A program made the translations under genes and the position numbers. Positions 16,607-25,151 of a DNA stretch of 64,000 nucleotides are shown piece after piece. The stretch is from DAOMFB01 sp963801475. GTDB taxonomy: Bacteria > Acidobacteriota > Thermoanaerobaculia > UBA5066. The notes beneath the pieces were generated by a model, which did not search any database, was not told where the DNA came from, and worked only from the letters and a program-made list of their open reading frames with translations. Where the stretch lies: NCBI GenBank assembly GCA_963801475.1, contig CAWDEX010000003.1, positions 1-64,000 of the forward strand, written 5' to 3'. Numbering within the stretch: position 1 is the stretch's first letter; the number at the start of each line of letters is the position of its first letter.

Positions 16607-19003
16607 TCAGCTGCCGTTTACCCCCAGGCGCGCTCTCTCTTTCCATCGGGCCGCATCTCTATCCAGTTTCATCCTGCCGTAGAGATCGGCGATGAGTCTG
16701 TAGGTCACAACGGACGGGTTCTGTCTCGCGAAGCCGTTGAGGACCTCATGGACCTTCTGCACATCGTATCCCCAGGCATAAAGGAGGCACAGCGACGTGG
16801 CGGCGTCCGCATTCGTCGGGTTGAGGGTCAACTCGGTCAGGAGGTGCCGTTCCGCTTCCTGTCGGAGCTGGGTCCGCCCGGCTTCGTCTTCGATGTTGCG
16901 GCTTTCCTGAAGGAGCAGGGCTCCCAGGTAGAAATGGATGTAAGGCAAGGTCCGGGGGGAACGCCCCTGGAGTCCTTCGAGGGCTTTCTGGAACAAGGGA
17001 AGCGCCTTCGAATACTCCCGGTTTCGATACGACAGGACCCCTTCGATGTACGGAACGGCGGCGGGTAGGCCTCGTGCTGCTCGAGTTGCCGCCTCTCGGG
17101 CGGCTTCGGGTCGTCCTTCGGTGACTTCCAGAAAGGCGCGCCGGGCCTCCGCTTCATCCGGCTTTTCGAAGGCGGCTATTTCCAGCTCTTTCCTGGCTTC
17201 CTCGGGTCGCTTGAGCTGAACGAGGATGTCGACGAGATCAAAGCGTTGCCGACTTCTCTTCGGTGCTATCAGAAGGCTCTGTTTCAGCGCGTCCGCTGCC
17301 TTGTCGAGGTCGCCAAGGCGCCGGTATGTTTCGCTCAGCTCGTCCCACGCGTCGATCATTCGAGGACTGCCCGCCAGGACCTTCTGGAGAATCCCGGCCA
17401 CCTTGGTAAAGAAGAAAGCGCTCTTCAGCCTCATGGCCTGGCGGTAGAGGACCAGATCTCCGATACGATCCTTCGGATCGGGAGCCGCGTCGTCCCCGCG
17501 TGAATCCAGCGTCCCGGAGCCGATATAGCCGAGGGCCCGGAGCTTCTTGACCTGTTCCTCGTCGACGGTGTCCGGGGCCTTGAGCACCGTTTGCCCCACG
17601 TAGCTCCTCAACCCCCTGTGCATCTTCTCGTACTCGAGGGCTACGGACCGGGAAAGCCCCGCGCTCGGCGACACGTCCGAAGTGCGCTGGGAGAGGATGT
17701 TGTGTACCTCCCCTGGGTCCTGCCGGACATCGTAGAGTTCCTGCCGCGGAGCGAGAATGAAGCTGTACTGAGAGCCCGTCAGGCTGAAGAGTTCTTTCCA
17801 GCCGAAGTGCAGGCGGCCGTACAGGCTCTCCGCATATATCTGGCGGTCTTCGGGGAACTCCTGGCCTCGAAGCGCCGGAATCAGCGACTTCCCCGGAAGC
17901 TGCGAATTCGGCGGGAGACCGGCCCAGTCGAAGATGGTCGGTGCGACGTCGATGAGCTGCACCGGAGCCTGAACGCGACTCCCGCCCTTCTGGCTCCCGG
18001 GAAGCTTGATGATGAGCGGGACGCGCGTCACCTCCCGGTACAGGAAGACCCCGTGGTCGGGTTCACCGTGGTCACCGAGGGCTTCGCCATGGTCCGAAAG
18101 CAGGACGATCAGGCTCGAATCGTAGAGGCCCAGCTTCCGTAGCCCCGCAAAGAGGTTGCCCACGATCTCGTCGCTGTACATGACTTCCCCGTCATAGGGA
18201 GCCCTGTCCGGCCGCAGGAATCGGGTGGGTGGCTTGTACGGCGTGTGAGGTTCGTAAAAGTGGACGAACAGGAAGACGGGACCCTTCTTGCCCACCGAGG
18301 ATCCGGATCCCGTGGATTGTTTGGTCAACCAGGCCAGAGCCCGGCCGAGGGTCTCAATTCCGTCTCGTTGGACCTCCGTGACAGGAACCTGGGCATCGGT
18401 CACTTTCATGTCATCGTCGAACCACTCGAAACCCTGGGAGATTCCCGTCGATGAGTGCAGCACGTACGCGGAGACGGCCCCGCCTGTGGAATAGCCGGCT
18501 TGCTTCAATTCCGTCGCCAGCGTTCTGGCGCCCCTGTCGACCTGGAAACCAATGTTGTTTCGCACTCCATGCACAGGAGGCAGCAAGCCGGTGAAGATGG
18601 ATGCGTGGGCCGGGAGCGTCAGTGGAACGTGGGTGTAGCAGTTCTCGAAGACGACGCCGCCGCGGGCCAGTTCGTCGATGGCGGGCGTCTGGATCTTTCC
18701 ATAGCCGTAGATCGGCAATCGGTCAGCCCTCAACGTGTCGATGGAGATGAGGATGACCGGCGTGCGGCGAGCGGCTGCACCGTACAGGCGAATGAGCGTC
18801 AGAGTGAAGAATCCCAGGACCAGGACGAGGAGCGCAGCCAGAGCGACTTTCCGGGTTCTCGGCCGGATGGCACGGATAACACGCTGGAGGGCGCCCGTCC
18901 GTTCAGGGTGGCGCCGGGTGTGTACGGAGCTTTCTGCACGGGGCTGGGCGCGCCCGGGCTCATCCGGGGTGCGATTCTTCGTGCCGCTTCGTTTCCGGGC
19001 CAT
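16607..19003 (-). CDS. Membrane-anchored sulfatase-family hydrolase with C-terminal TPR domain
   Basis: The 798-residue product (ATG 19003) has a basic N-terminus, one membrane helix (about residues 55-75: VALAALLVLVLGFF), an alkaline-phosphatase/sulfatase domain (about 80-430), and a TPR-rich C-terminal half (about 530-790). Metal-site motifs are seen: ILISIDTLRADRLPIYGYG, VLLSDHGEALGDHGEPDHG and ILAPRQELYDV. The catalytic position reads LTLPAHASIFTG, with Thr where true sulfatases have Cys or Ser converted to formylglycine, so it is probably a phosphoester or phosphoethanolamine-type hydrolase/transferase, not a sulfatase. No partner gene. Confidence 0.88.
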   Translation of the reverse strand: MARKRSGTKNRTPDEPGRAQPRAESSVHTRRHPERTGALQRVIRAIRPRTRKVALAALLVLVLGFFTLTLIRLYGAAARRTPVILISIDTLRADRLPIYGYGKIQTPAIDELARGGVVFENCYTHVPLTLPAHASIFTGLLPPVHGVRNNIGFQVDRGARTLATELKQAGYSTGGAVSAYVLHSSTGISQGFEWFDDDMKVTDAQVPVTEVQRDGIETLGRALAWLTKQSTGSGSSVGKKGPVFLFVHFYEPHTPYKPPTRFLRPDRAPYDGEVMYSDEIVGNLFAGLRKLGLYDSSLIVLLSDHGEALGDHGEPDHGVFLYREVTRVPLIIKLPGSQKGGSRVQAPVQLIDVAPTIFDWAGLPPNSQLPGKSLIPALRGQEFPEDRQIYAESLYGRLHFGWKELFSLTGSQYSFILAPRQELYDVRQDPGEVHNILSQRTSDVSPSAGLSRSVALEYEKMHRGLRSYVGQTVLKAPDTVDEEQVKKLRALGYIGSGTLDSRGDDAAPDPKDRIGDLVLYRQAMRLKSAFFFTKVAGILQKVLAGSPRMIDAWDELSETYRRLGDLDKAADALKQSLLIAPKRSRQRFDLVDILVQLKRPEEARKELEIAAFEKPDEAEARRAFLEVTEGRPEAAREAATRAARGLPAAVPYIEGVLSYRNREYSKALPLFQKALEGLQGRSPRTLPYIHFYLGALLLQESRNIEDEAGRTQLRQEAERHLLTELTLNPTNADAATSLCLLYAWGYDVQKVHEVLNGFARQNPSVVTYRLIADLYGRMKLDRDAARWKERARLGVNGS

Positions 19004-19218
19004 GGAGCGCTTTCTTCTCGCAGGTTTCGAGCGGAATCGAGAGGTCAAGCTCTGGGAGGTAACTCTGTTCCCGTGGCTGTCACTTGATTGGCTCGCGATG
19101 ACGCGGCGTGTCCCGCCCCTCAGTCACCGACAGGATTGAATCGGAGCCTCCTACAAGCGCCTCGGAATGCTAGCACCCGGGGGGGTCTTTTCCCGTTTCT
19201 TGGTCCAGACCGACTCTA

Positions 19219-19262
19219 GTTAGGGGGCGTAGATTTCGGTTCGTTCCTAGGCTCCGGGGGAG
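19219..19262 (+). repeat. Possible insertion-sequence end
   Basis: GGGGGCGTAGATTTCGGTTC then GTTCCTAGGCTCC; similar to 14231-14280 and directly upstream of an IS3-type orfA remnant. Confidence 0.4.
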
Positions 19263-19263
19263 C

Positions 19264-19410
19264 GTGGAGAACGGATCGTTGAGGAAAAGCCGGTTCAGCG
19301 AACAGAAGATCGCACGGGCCCTGGGACAGGGTGAGGCCCGGGAGCTGGGGAGTGCCGCGGGGATCGGACGGGCGGCCGGGTGGACCGAACGGGATGCGGC
19401 GGGATCGTCG
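19264..19410 (+). mobile_element. Remnant of an IS3-family transposase OrfA
   Basis: The frame from 19264 begins LRKSRFSEQKIARALGQGEA, the hallmark start of IS3-group OrfA helix-turn-helix proteins (K/R-x-R-F-x-E-x-Q-I-x-x-x-L-x-x-x-E-A). After this the similarity fades (ELGSAAGIGRAAGWTERD) and no leucine zipper or OrfB integrase core follows. It is an eroded fragment, not an active element. Confidence 0.6.
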
Positions 19411-19535
19411 GGACATCCGAGGCGACCGGACTGGAATGAGCGCATGACGAGCCCTCGTCGGGCCAGAATGCCAGCGCCCCCGGCCCGAATCGGGGCTACT
19501 GCCGATGGCGGGAAACCGGCTCCAGGGGGTGACCG

Positions 19536-19563
19536 CCGCCGGCTATTCCCAACGCGCCCTTAC
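19536..19563 (-). repeat. Short dispersed repeat (family A), copy 9
   Basis: Minus strand: GTAAGGGCGCGTTGGGAATA then GCCGGCGG. Adjacent to copy 10. Confidence 0.65.
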
Positions 19564-19567
19564 AATA

Positions 19568-19593
19568 CCCCGCAATTCCCAATGCATCCCTCC
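19568..19593 (-). repeat. Short dispersed repeat (family A), copy 10
   Basis: Minus strand: GGAGGGATGCATTGGGAATT then GCGGGG. Tandem with copy 9, spaced 5 bases apart. Confidence 0.65.
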
Positions 19594-19647
19594 AACTCCG
19601 CGGAGGTCAGCGAGTTTCCTGGCTGAGTCCCGGGGTCACCGCCCTGC

Positions 19648-21876
19648 TCATCGGGTGTCGGGCGCACGGTTCGGCCGGTCGCAGGCCTCCTTGTCCACAG
19701 ACCACCACGCCATGTAAGCGGTGAAGAAGGTCAGGCGGGAGTCCGGGTTCTGCACGTCCCCGTCCCCGCCATAGTTGAGGGTGAAGGGCTTTCGCGTAAT
19801 GGTCAGGTGCAGGTGATTCGGGTTGCCGTCGGCGGGCAGGAGTGTTTCCGTGATCTGCACTCCGGACCACCTCGGGTCCGCCGGCTCGGCCTCGCGTGCC
19901 GTCTTGAGGCGCGCCGCCGGACAGGGGCGGGCCGGCGGCCATACGTCGATCTCCAGCGATCTCTCGGCGAAGACCGGTGACGCGACGATCTTCGTCACGA
20001 CGGCCGGTGCCCCGCCCGTCAGGGCCCGCCAGTTTCCTGTCAGCCGGAGGGGCCTGTTCCAGGTGGCGCCAAGCACCGGCGCGTAGTCTGCGGTCTGAAG
20101 GTAGGAACTCTCGAGAAGGCTGGCCGGGTGAAGCTCCGCATGCCAGTCGGGATGACCGCAGTCGATGATCCAGAGGCCGCGTACGACGGCCCGGTCCCCC
20201 GGTTCGGGGCGAAAGCCGACCGGGTAGTACCACTGCTCCCCTTCGACCCCGAGCGCACCGCGCAGGTCTGCAACCTGGTTTCCTTGCCGGTACTCGCTGT
20301 GCTTGGACTGGCAGTCACCCCCGTCGCGGTCGTGAAGCATCGACTCGTCACGCGCCAGAAGGTGCCGGAAGTCGGCATCGGGGAGAAGGTTGATCTCCCA
20401 GTCGGCGCATTGCTGGCCGTTGTCGGCGGTCGAGAGATCCGGGCAGTTCTGGACGGCGTCGTTGTGCGTCATGACGTCTGAATGCACCCCGATGTAACGG
20501 CCGTCCGGCATGCCGTTGTGGTCGCCGCTCCAGTCGCCTCCCGAGAGAAAGGAGTTCGTCACGAGACCTTCGGCGCTGAGGAAGGCGTGATCTCTCACGA
20601 CCGTCCACTCCGGATCGCCCCAGTGAATGCACCCGTCAGAGGTTACGGGCGCATGCTTGATCTCCCACTTGCAGATCGCTCCGGACTGTACGATCCCGGC
20701 GCCGGGGGGGTCGGCCGTCGGAAAGCCGGCGAGATTCCCGGCCGTCCATTCGGCCGGCGGGACCCGTCGGGGCGCACACACCTTGATCCAGCGCGGCGCG
20801 CTCGACCGCCACGACGTTCCCGCGCCGCCGCAGAACCCGGGCAGAAACGTGGGCCTCCAGGAGGCCGGATCGCGGTTGAGGGCTTGCAGGTCGACGAAGC
20901 CGACGCCGGAGAGCGGGAGATCCCAGGGCCTCGCCTGCCAGTCGCGCTGCGGGCTCTTGTCGAACGCGAGATCAGCCGGATACCAGATCGGAGCTTCCGT
21001 CGGCGTAAAGGCTAGATAGATGCAGCCATCCGCGTGCATCTCGGCGGAATTGAGGGGCCGGTTGCTGAGCGTCGTCTTCCCGTCCGGCGAACCATCCTGG
21101 AATATCTGGAAGTGCGTGATGGCGGCCCCGTGGGCGTCCGGCGTCATCGGAAGCCCGAAGGGCACTTCGGCCTGCGAGCGCAGAAGGGTCACGACCCGGG
21201 CTAGCTCCGGCACGTCGGTGGCAACCGGCGTCTTCGAGGAGGCAGTCCACGGCCCGCAGTCGCGGCACGAGGGGGTGGCGCCGCGGTCAATGACGAGGTC
21301 CACGACGGCCTTGTAGACCCCCGCGCACTGGTTGTTGACGCCGTCGTCATGATTCCAGTACCCGTTGTCGCCGATGCCGCCGTCATCCACGTAACCGAGG
21401 GCGAAGTGGCCGGCGACGGGCACGACGAAGGAAGGACCGATCCAGTGCTTTAGCGTCTGAGGGTTGTTGTCGCCCGTGACACTTGCGATCTGCACGGTCC
21501 CGTAGTACTGGGAGTCGAGGTGTCCGTTGCCGTCGTCGGGGTCGACGTACCGCTTCCACGTCGATCCCCAACCGCCGGTCTGAACGCAACCTGAGGCCGA
21601 GAGCCGGACGACGTCGCCCGGGTTCAACCGGATGGCGGTGTAGTCGGTGAGCGACCGGTCGACGGAGGGAAACTCGATGTGCCACGCTTCCCGCCCGGGC
21701 GCGGGCTTCGTGCAGGTGATGACGTCCGCTCCGTGCGGGTAGTGGTCGTTGTGGCCGGGCTGGAAGCGGGGGGGCGGCGGCGTGTCGCAAGCGTCGGCGA
21801 GCGCGGGGCCCCGGCCGAGAAGACAGGACAAGACCGGGACTGCGGCGATAAACCTGAGAACGAGAACTCGTCTCAT
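19648..21876 (-). CDS. Large secreted protein with an N-terminal galactose-binding-like region
   Basis: 742 residues with a signal peptide (LRFIAAVPVLSCLLGRG, cleavage near ALADAC). Residues ~60-210 hold a compact beta domain beginning IRLNPGDVVRLSASGCVQTG and ending AVVDLVID, similar in layout to sugar-binding lectins or PA-IL-like domains. The rest (~230-742) has repeated Cys, Trp and His-rich patches (HADGCIYLAFTP, TSDGCIHWGDPEW) but no family I recognise. Length and cysteines suggest a periplasmic or surface protein with disulfides. No operon partner. Confidence 0.75.
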   Translation of the reverse strand: MRRVLVLRFIAAVPVLSCLLGRGPALADACDTPPPPRFQPGHNDHYPHGADVITCTKPAPGREAWHIEFPSVDRSLTDYTAIRLNPGDVVRLSASGCVQTGGWGSTWKRYVDPDDGNGHLDSQYYGTVQIASVTGDNNPQTLKHWIGPSFVVPVAGHFALGYVDDGGIGDNGYWNHDDGVNNQCAGVYKAVVDLVIDRGATPSCRDCGPWTASSKTPVATDVPELARVVTLLRSQAEVPFGLPMTPDAHGAAITHFQIFQDGSPDGKTTLSNRPLNSAEMHADGCIYLAFTPTEAPIWYPADLAFDKSPQRDWQARPWDLPLSGVGFVDLQALNRDPASWRPTFLPGFCGGAGTSWRSSAPRWIKVCAPRRVPPAEWTAGNLAGFPTADPPGAGIVQSGAICKWEIKHAPVTSDGCIHWGDPEWTVVRDHAFLSAEGLVTNSFLSGGDWSGDHNGMPDGRYIGVHSDVMTHNDAVQNCPDLSTADNGQQCADWEINLLPDADFRHLLARDESMLHDRDGGDCQSKHSEYRQGNQVADLRGALGVEGEQWYYPVGFRPEPGDRAVVRGLWIIDCGHPDWHAELHPASLLESSYLQTADYAPVLGATWNRPLRLTGNWRALTGGAPAVVTKIVASPVFAERSLEIDVWPPARPCPAARLKTAREAEPADPRWSGVQITETLLPADGNPNHLHLTITRKPFTLNYGGDGDVQNPDSRLTFFTAYMAWWSVDKEACDRPNRAPDTR

Positions 21877-21904
21877 TTTGCGCCCTCAGGCGAGCGTACG
21901 CTTT

Positions 21905-22028
21905 CTGCGGGAAGAAAGTCCATTCACGTCCCCTTCCCCGGCACCGGTGAACGCGTCTGCCCCGGGGAACGCGATGGTTGCGAATCCGGGCGACACGCCG
22001 ATGGCGCCCACGCCACCCCGGTCTCCTC
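21905..22028 (+). pseudogene. 3' remnant of a gene paralogous to 54159-54914
   Basis: The + strand frame before the TGT at 22030 reads VNASAPGNAMVANPGDTPMA followed by PTPPRSPH and a stop, which matches the C-terminus of the secreted protein at 54159 (DAYAPGNATVAKPGDTPMMP...). No upstream coding part survives. In both places the C-terminal coding end is followed within ~50 bases by family B repeat sequence. Confidence 0.6.
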
Positions 22029-22061
22029 ACTGTCGGCGCCGCTGCCCGGAGTCGCCGGTGG

Positions 22062-22210
22062 TCCCGAGAATCCGGTTAGCGCGGCCGACCGGCTGCGGAG
22101 CCACTACTCTCCCCCGCGAACTCAAGGAGGGTCCGCGGTTAACAGGAACCCGACGACGACCTCGCGGGGTTTCGTGCCTGAAGGGCCGGACTCAGAAGGA
22201 CTTCCGGCTC
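22062..22210 (+). repeat. Long dispersed hairpin repeat (family B), copy 3
   Basis: GAGAATCCGGTTAGCGCGGC, CGACCGGCTGCGGAGCCACT, GTCCGCGGTTAACAGGAAC, an imperfect hairpin (22148-22169, two mismatches), TTTCGTGCCTGAAGGGCC and TCAGAAGGACTTCCGG. Confidence 0.85.
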
Positions 22211-22231
22211 AGGAGCGGCCGATTCTCTTGG

Positions 22232-23127
22232 CTACCGCGGCGCGTCGTTGTTCGGCGGCGAGATCGGCGCCACGCTTCCCTGCCACTCGACCGTGATGGT
22301 GCCTCCGAAGCTGCCGTCGGTGAATTTCTTCTGGAGGAGGCGGAAATTTCTGTCATACGAGACCTGGAGGGCAGGAAGCGGGAGGACTGCGGTGTCGTCT
22401 GGCGGCACCGGGAACATGTCCGCACCTTCCAGGATGCCGAAGAGCGGCGCCACCGTGTAGGTCCCGTAGCAGTTCTGGCCGCCGCTGATCGTCGCGATGA
22501 ACGGGATGTCCCCCGCCGACGCCGCGCCAAGTGCGAGGCCGATCGCGCCCTGTCGCGAGTTCGTGTCCACTTTCGCTCCCGACGCCAGGACGAGGGGGAG
22601 CGAAGCCCCTCCCCCGGAGGCCGGCGCCGCGAAGGTGCCGTGGCCGCGGAGGGTCACGGTGCAGCCTCCCGCGGCCGCCGAGCCGGAGCCCGTCAGGGGC
22701 ATGGAGGAGTCCCTGGTCAGGAAGATCCCACGAACCGGGAACGATGGCGACGCCCCCGGCTTCTCGCGGTAGCTGCCGACGTCCGCGCGGAGGCGAATCG
22801 TCCCGTTGCCCTCGAACTTCCAGCCCGAGAGGCCCATCGCGTTCGACCACAGGTAGTGGAGAGGGATGTCCCACTCCGTGAGCTGGCGCGCGTTGCTCTT
22901 TCGCTCGGCCCCCATCTCTCCCGGAACCACGACGTAGACGTCCCCGTTCCCGTCGAGCCGTCGTACTGGTTGTGCCAGGCGACCGACACTTCGACCCGCC
23001 GCTGCGAGAGGAGGAGCGTCGTCGCCGCCGGTGCGGACGAAGACACGACGGCCGAGCCGAGGACGAGCGTCACGGCCGCGACGAGACCCGTCCTCGAGAA
23101 CACCTGGTTCGAGTTCCTGATCTTCAT
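22232..23127 (-). pseudogene. Secreted protein gene with a frameshift
   Basis: From ATG 23127 a signal peptide (TGLVAAVTLVLGSAVVSSSA) and the stretch LLLSQRRVEVSVAWHNQYDG are read; about base 22950 the sequence moves to another frame (GDVYVVVPGEMGAERKSNAR) that runs to a stop at 22232, ending VEWQGSVAPISPPNNDAPR. Restoring one base near 22953-22960 would give one protein of about 298 residues with beta-rich sequence. The family is unknown. Sequence error is as likely as real decay, because both halves are otherwise well kept. Confidence 0.65.
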
Positions 23128-23240
23128 GAACTACCCCCCAACCCGGTCACTGCCCGCTTCGGCAACAAGCATGGAAGTGACAGCCCAATAATGGAACATA
23201 CGATCGGGTGGCGGGCGTCACTGCCGGGCTCATGCCGGGT

Positions 23241-23272
23241 GCCGTAGGGACTCGATGGGAATTGCCGGGGCT
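23241..23272 (+). repeat. Short dispersed repeat (family A), copy 11
   Basis: GCCGTAGGGACTCGATGGGA then ATTGCCGGGGCT. The remaining spacer up to 23480 (about 200 bases) shows nothing else. Confidence 0.75.
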
Positions 23273-23480
23273 TCTCTCGCCAGGAAACCAGGACCCGAGT
23301 TTCCTCTGTTCCGGCTGACCAGGGTGGTCTTCCACCCAGCGCCGGCCCGGGGTGCGAGGAGACGCGGTCGACTGAGGCACCCGGGCGTCTGTTCAGGCAA
23401 GCCATGGGGTTCTGGCGAGGCCCAAGGAGGTCGGCCTCCTCGCCCCGTGGCCCCCCCTGCCTCCCGCGGGACTAGAATTC

Positions 23481-25151
23481 GTGCCGGCTCTCCGGAAAGG
23501 GCTGATCGAGAAAAGGGTGATCCGCCGTGCGCGTCTCGCGACGCTCGTTCTCCTCATCGGAGGCTCAGCGATGACGGGCCCCGGCGGAGGGGCGCCGGTG
23601 GCGACGGCGCCGGCCGGTCCGGTCCGGCCCGCCGCCCTCGCCGGCTCCTGGTATCCCGGCTCTCCGGCCCTCCTCCTCGCGACCGCGCGGAGCCTGATGC
23701 GTCAGGCCTCGGCGGCGCCGATGCCGTACGGCCGGCCCGCCGCCCTCGCCGTCCCGCACGCCGGCTGGGCCTACTCGGGGACGGTCGCCGCGGCGGCCTT
23801 CCGGATCCTCAAGCCGGGCTCCTTCACGCGCGTCGTCGTGATGGCCCCCTCGCACCACGCGGCCTTTTCGGGCTACGCCCTCGAGGACGCCGCGGCCTAC
23901 CGGACTCCGCTCGGCGAGATCCCGCTCGCGAGCGCCGCCCTCCGCGACCTCGAGACGCCCGGCCTCGCGCGCGTCGTTCCGGGAGCGACGGGACCCGAGC
24001 ACGCCGTCGAGATCGAGCTCCCGTTCCTGCAGGCGGCGCTCCGCTCGTTCACCCTCGTCCCGATCCTCGCCGGGCGCGTCGACGCCGCGGCCGAGAAGGC
24101 CTTCGCCGAGAAACTCGCGCGGCTCGACGACGGCAAGACGCTCTTCGTCTTCTCGTCGGACTTCACGCACTACGGGCCACGCTTCGACTACATGCCGTTC
24201 GGGCCGACGGTCGGGGCGCGCGCGAGGGTCCGCGAGCTCGACGACTCGGCGATCGGTCTCCTCCGGCGGCTCGACGCGGAAGGGTGGCGGAGCTTCGTCC
24301 GCGAGAAGGAGGCGACGATCTGCGGGGATGCGGGGCTCGTCACGATGCTCGAGCTCCTCCGGCGGATCGCCCCCGGGGCGAAGGCGACGCTCCTCGCGCA
24401 CTGGGCCTCGGGCGAGATGCCGGGCCTCAGCGACGACAGCTCCGTCGACTACGCGTCTCTGGCGTACACGCGCGAGGAGGGGTCCGTCGGGGAGCCGATG
24501 AACGCGCCGCCGCGGATCGCCGCGGTGGCGGCGGACGACCCGCCGGTGACGGACGCCGTCGGACACGCGCTCGTCCGGGTCGCGCGCGGGGCGCTCGACG
24601 CCGAACTCCGCGGCGACACGGCCCCTCTCGACGCCGCCCTCCGGGAGCTGCCCGAGAGGCACGCCTCCCTCCCCCAACAGGCGGTCTTCGTGACGCTGAA
24701 GCGGAAGGACCCCGCCGCGATCGCGCGGCTCGGCGACCTGCGCGGCTGCATCGGGCAGGTCGTCCCGACTTACCCGCTCGACCTCGCCGTCGTGAAGTCG
24801 GCCCTCGACGCGGCCCTCGACGATCCGCGCTTCCCCAGGGTGGAGGCTTGGGAGCTGCCGGGGCTCTCGGCCGAGGTGACCGTCCTCTCGCCGATCGTCC
24901 CGATCGTCTCCTGGAAGGAGATCCGGATCGGGACGCACGGGATCGTCCTCGAGAAGGGGGCGCGCCGCGCGCTCTTCCTCCCGCAGGTCGCCCTGGAACA
25001 GGGGTGGACGGTCGAAGAGACGCTCGACGCCCTCGCGCAGAAGGCGGGCCTCTCCCGCGGGGACTGGAGGAGCGGCGCGAAGTTCTCCGTCTTCACCGGG
25101 CAGGTCTTCCGCGAGGAGGCGGCCCGGGCGGCCCCGCTCCCGAAACGATGA
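23481..25151 (+). CDS. amrB-amrA-like: MEMO1-AMMECR1 fusion, AmmeMemoRadiSam system
   Basis: 556 residues from GTG 23481. The N-terminus is a basic leader plus hydrophobic stretch (RRARLATLVLLIGGSAMTG) that looks like a signal peptide. Residues ~50-345 are a MEMO domain: AVPHAGWAYSGTVAAAAFRI, VMAPSHHAAFSGYALED, GPEHAVEIELPFLQAAL and FSSDFTHYGPRFD contain the family's His/Asp metal-site residues. Residues ~365-540 are an AMMECR1 domain with the LRGCIGQV motif. In the AmmeMemoRadiSam system both domains work with a radical SAM enzyme, here encoded next with an ATGA overlap. The biochemical role of the system is unknown. Confidence 0.92.
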   Translation: MPALRKGLIEKRVIRRARLATLVLLIGGSAMTGPGGGAPVATAPAGPVRPAALAGSWYPGSPALLLATARSLMRQASAAPMPYGRPAALAVPHAGWAYSGTVAAAAFRILKPGSFTRVVVMAPSHHAAFSGYALEDAAAYRTPLGEIPLASAALRDLETPGLARVVPGATGPEHAVEIELPFLQAALRSFTLVPILAGRVDAAAEKAFAEKLARLDDGKTLFVFSSDFTHYGPRFDYMPFGPTVGARARVRELDDSAIGLLRRLDAEGWRSFVREKEATICGDAGLVTMLELLRRIAPGAKATLLAHWASGEMPGLSDDSSVDYASLAYTREEGSVGEPMNAPPRIAAVAADDPPVTDAVGHALVRVARGALDAELRGDTAPLDAALRELPERHASLPQQAVFVTLKRKDPAAIARLGDLRGCIGQVVPTYPLDLAVVKSALDAALDDPRFPRVEAWELPGLSAEVTVLSPIVPIVSWKEIRIGTHGIVLEKGARRALFLPQVALEQGWTVEETLDALAQKAGLSRGDWRSGAKFSVFTGQVFREEAARAAPLPKR

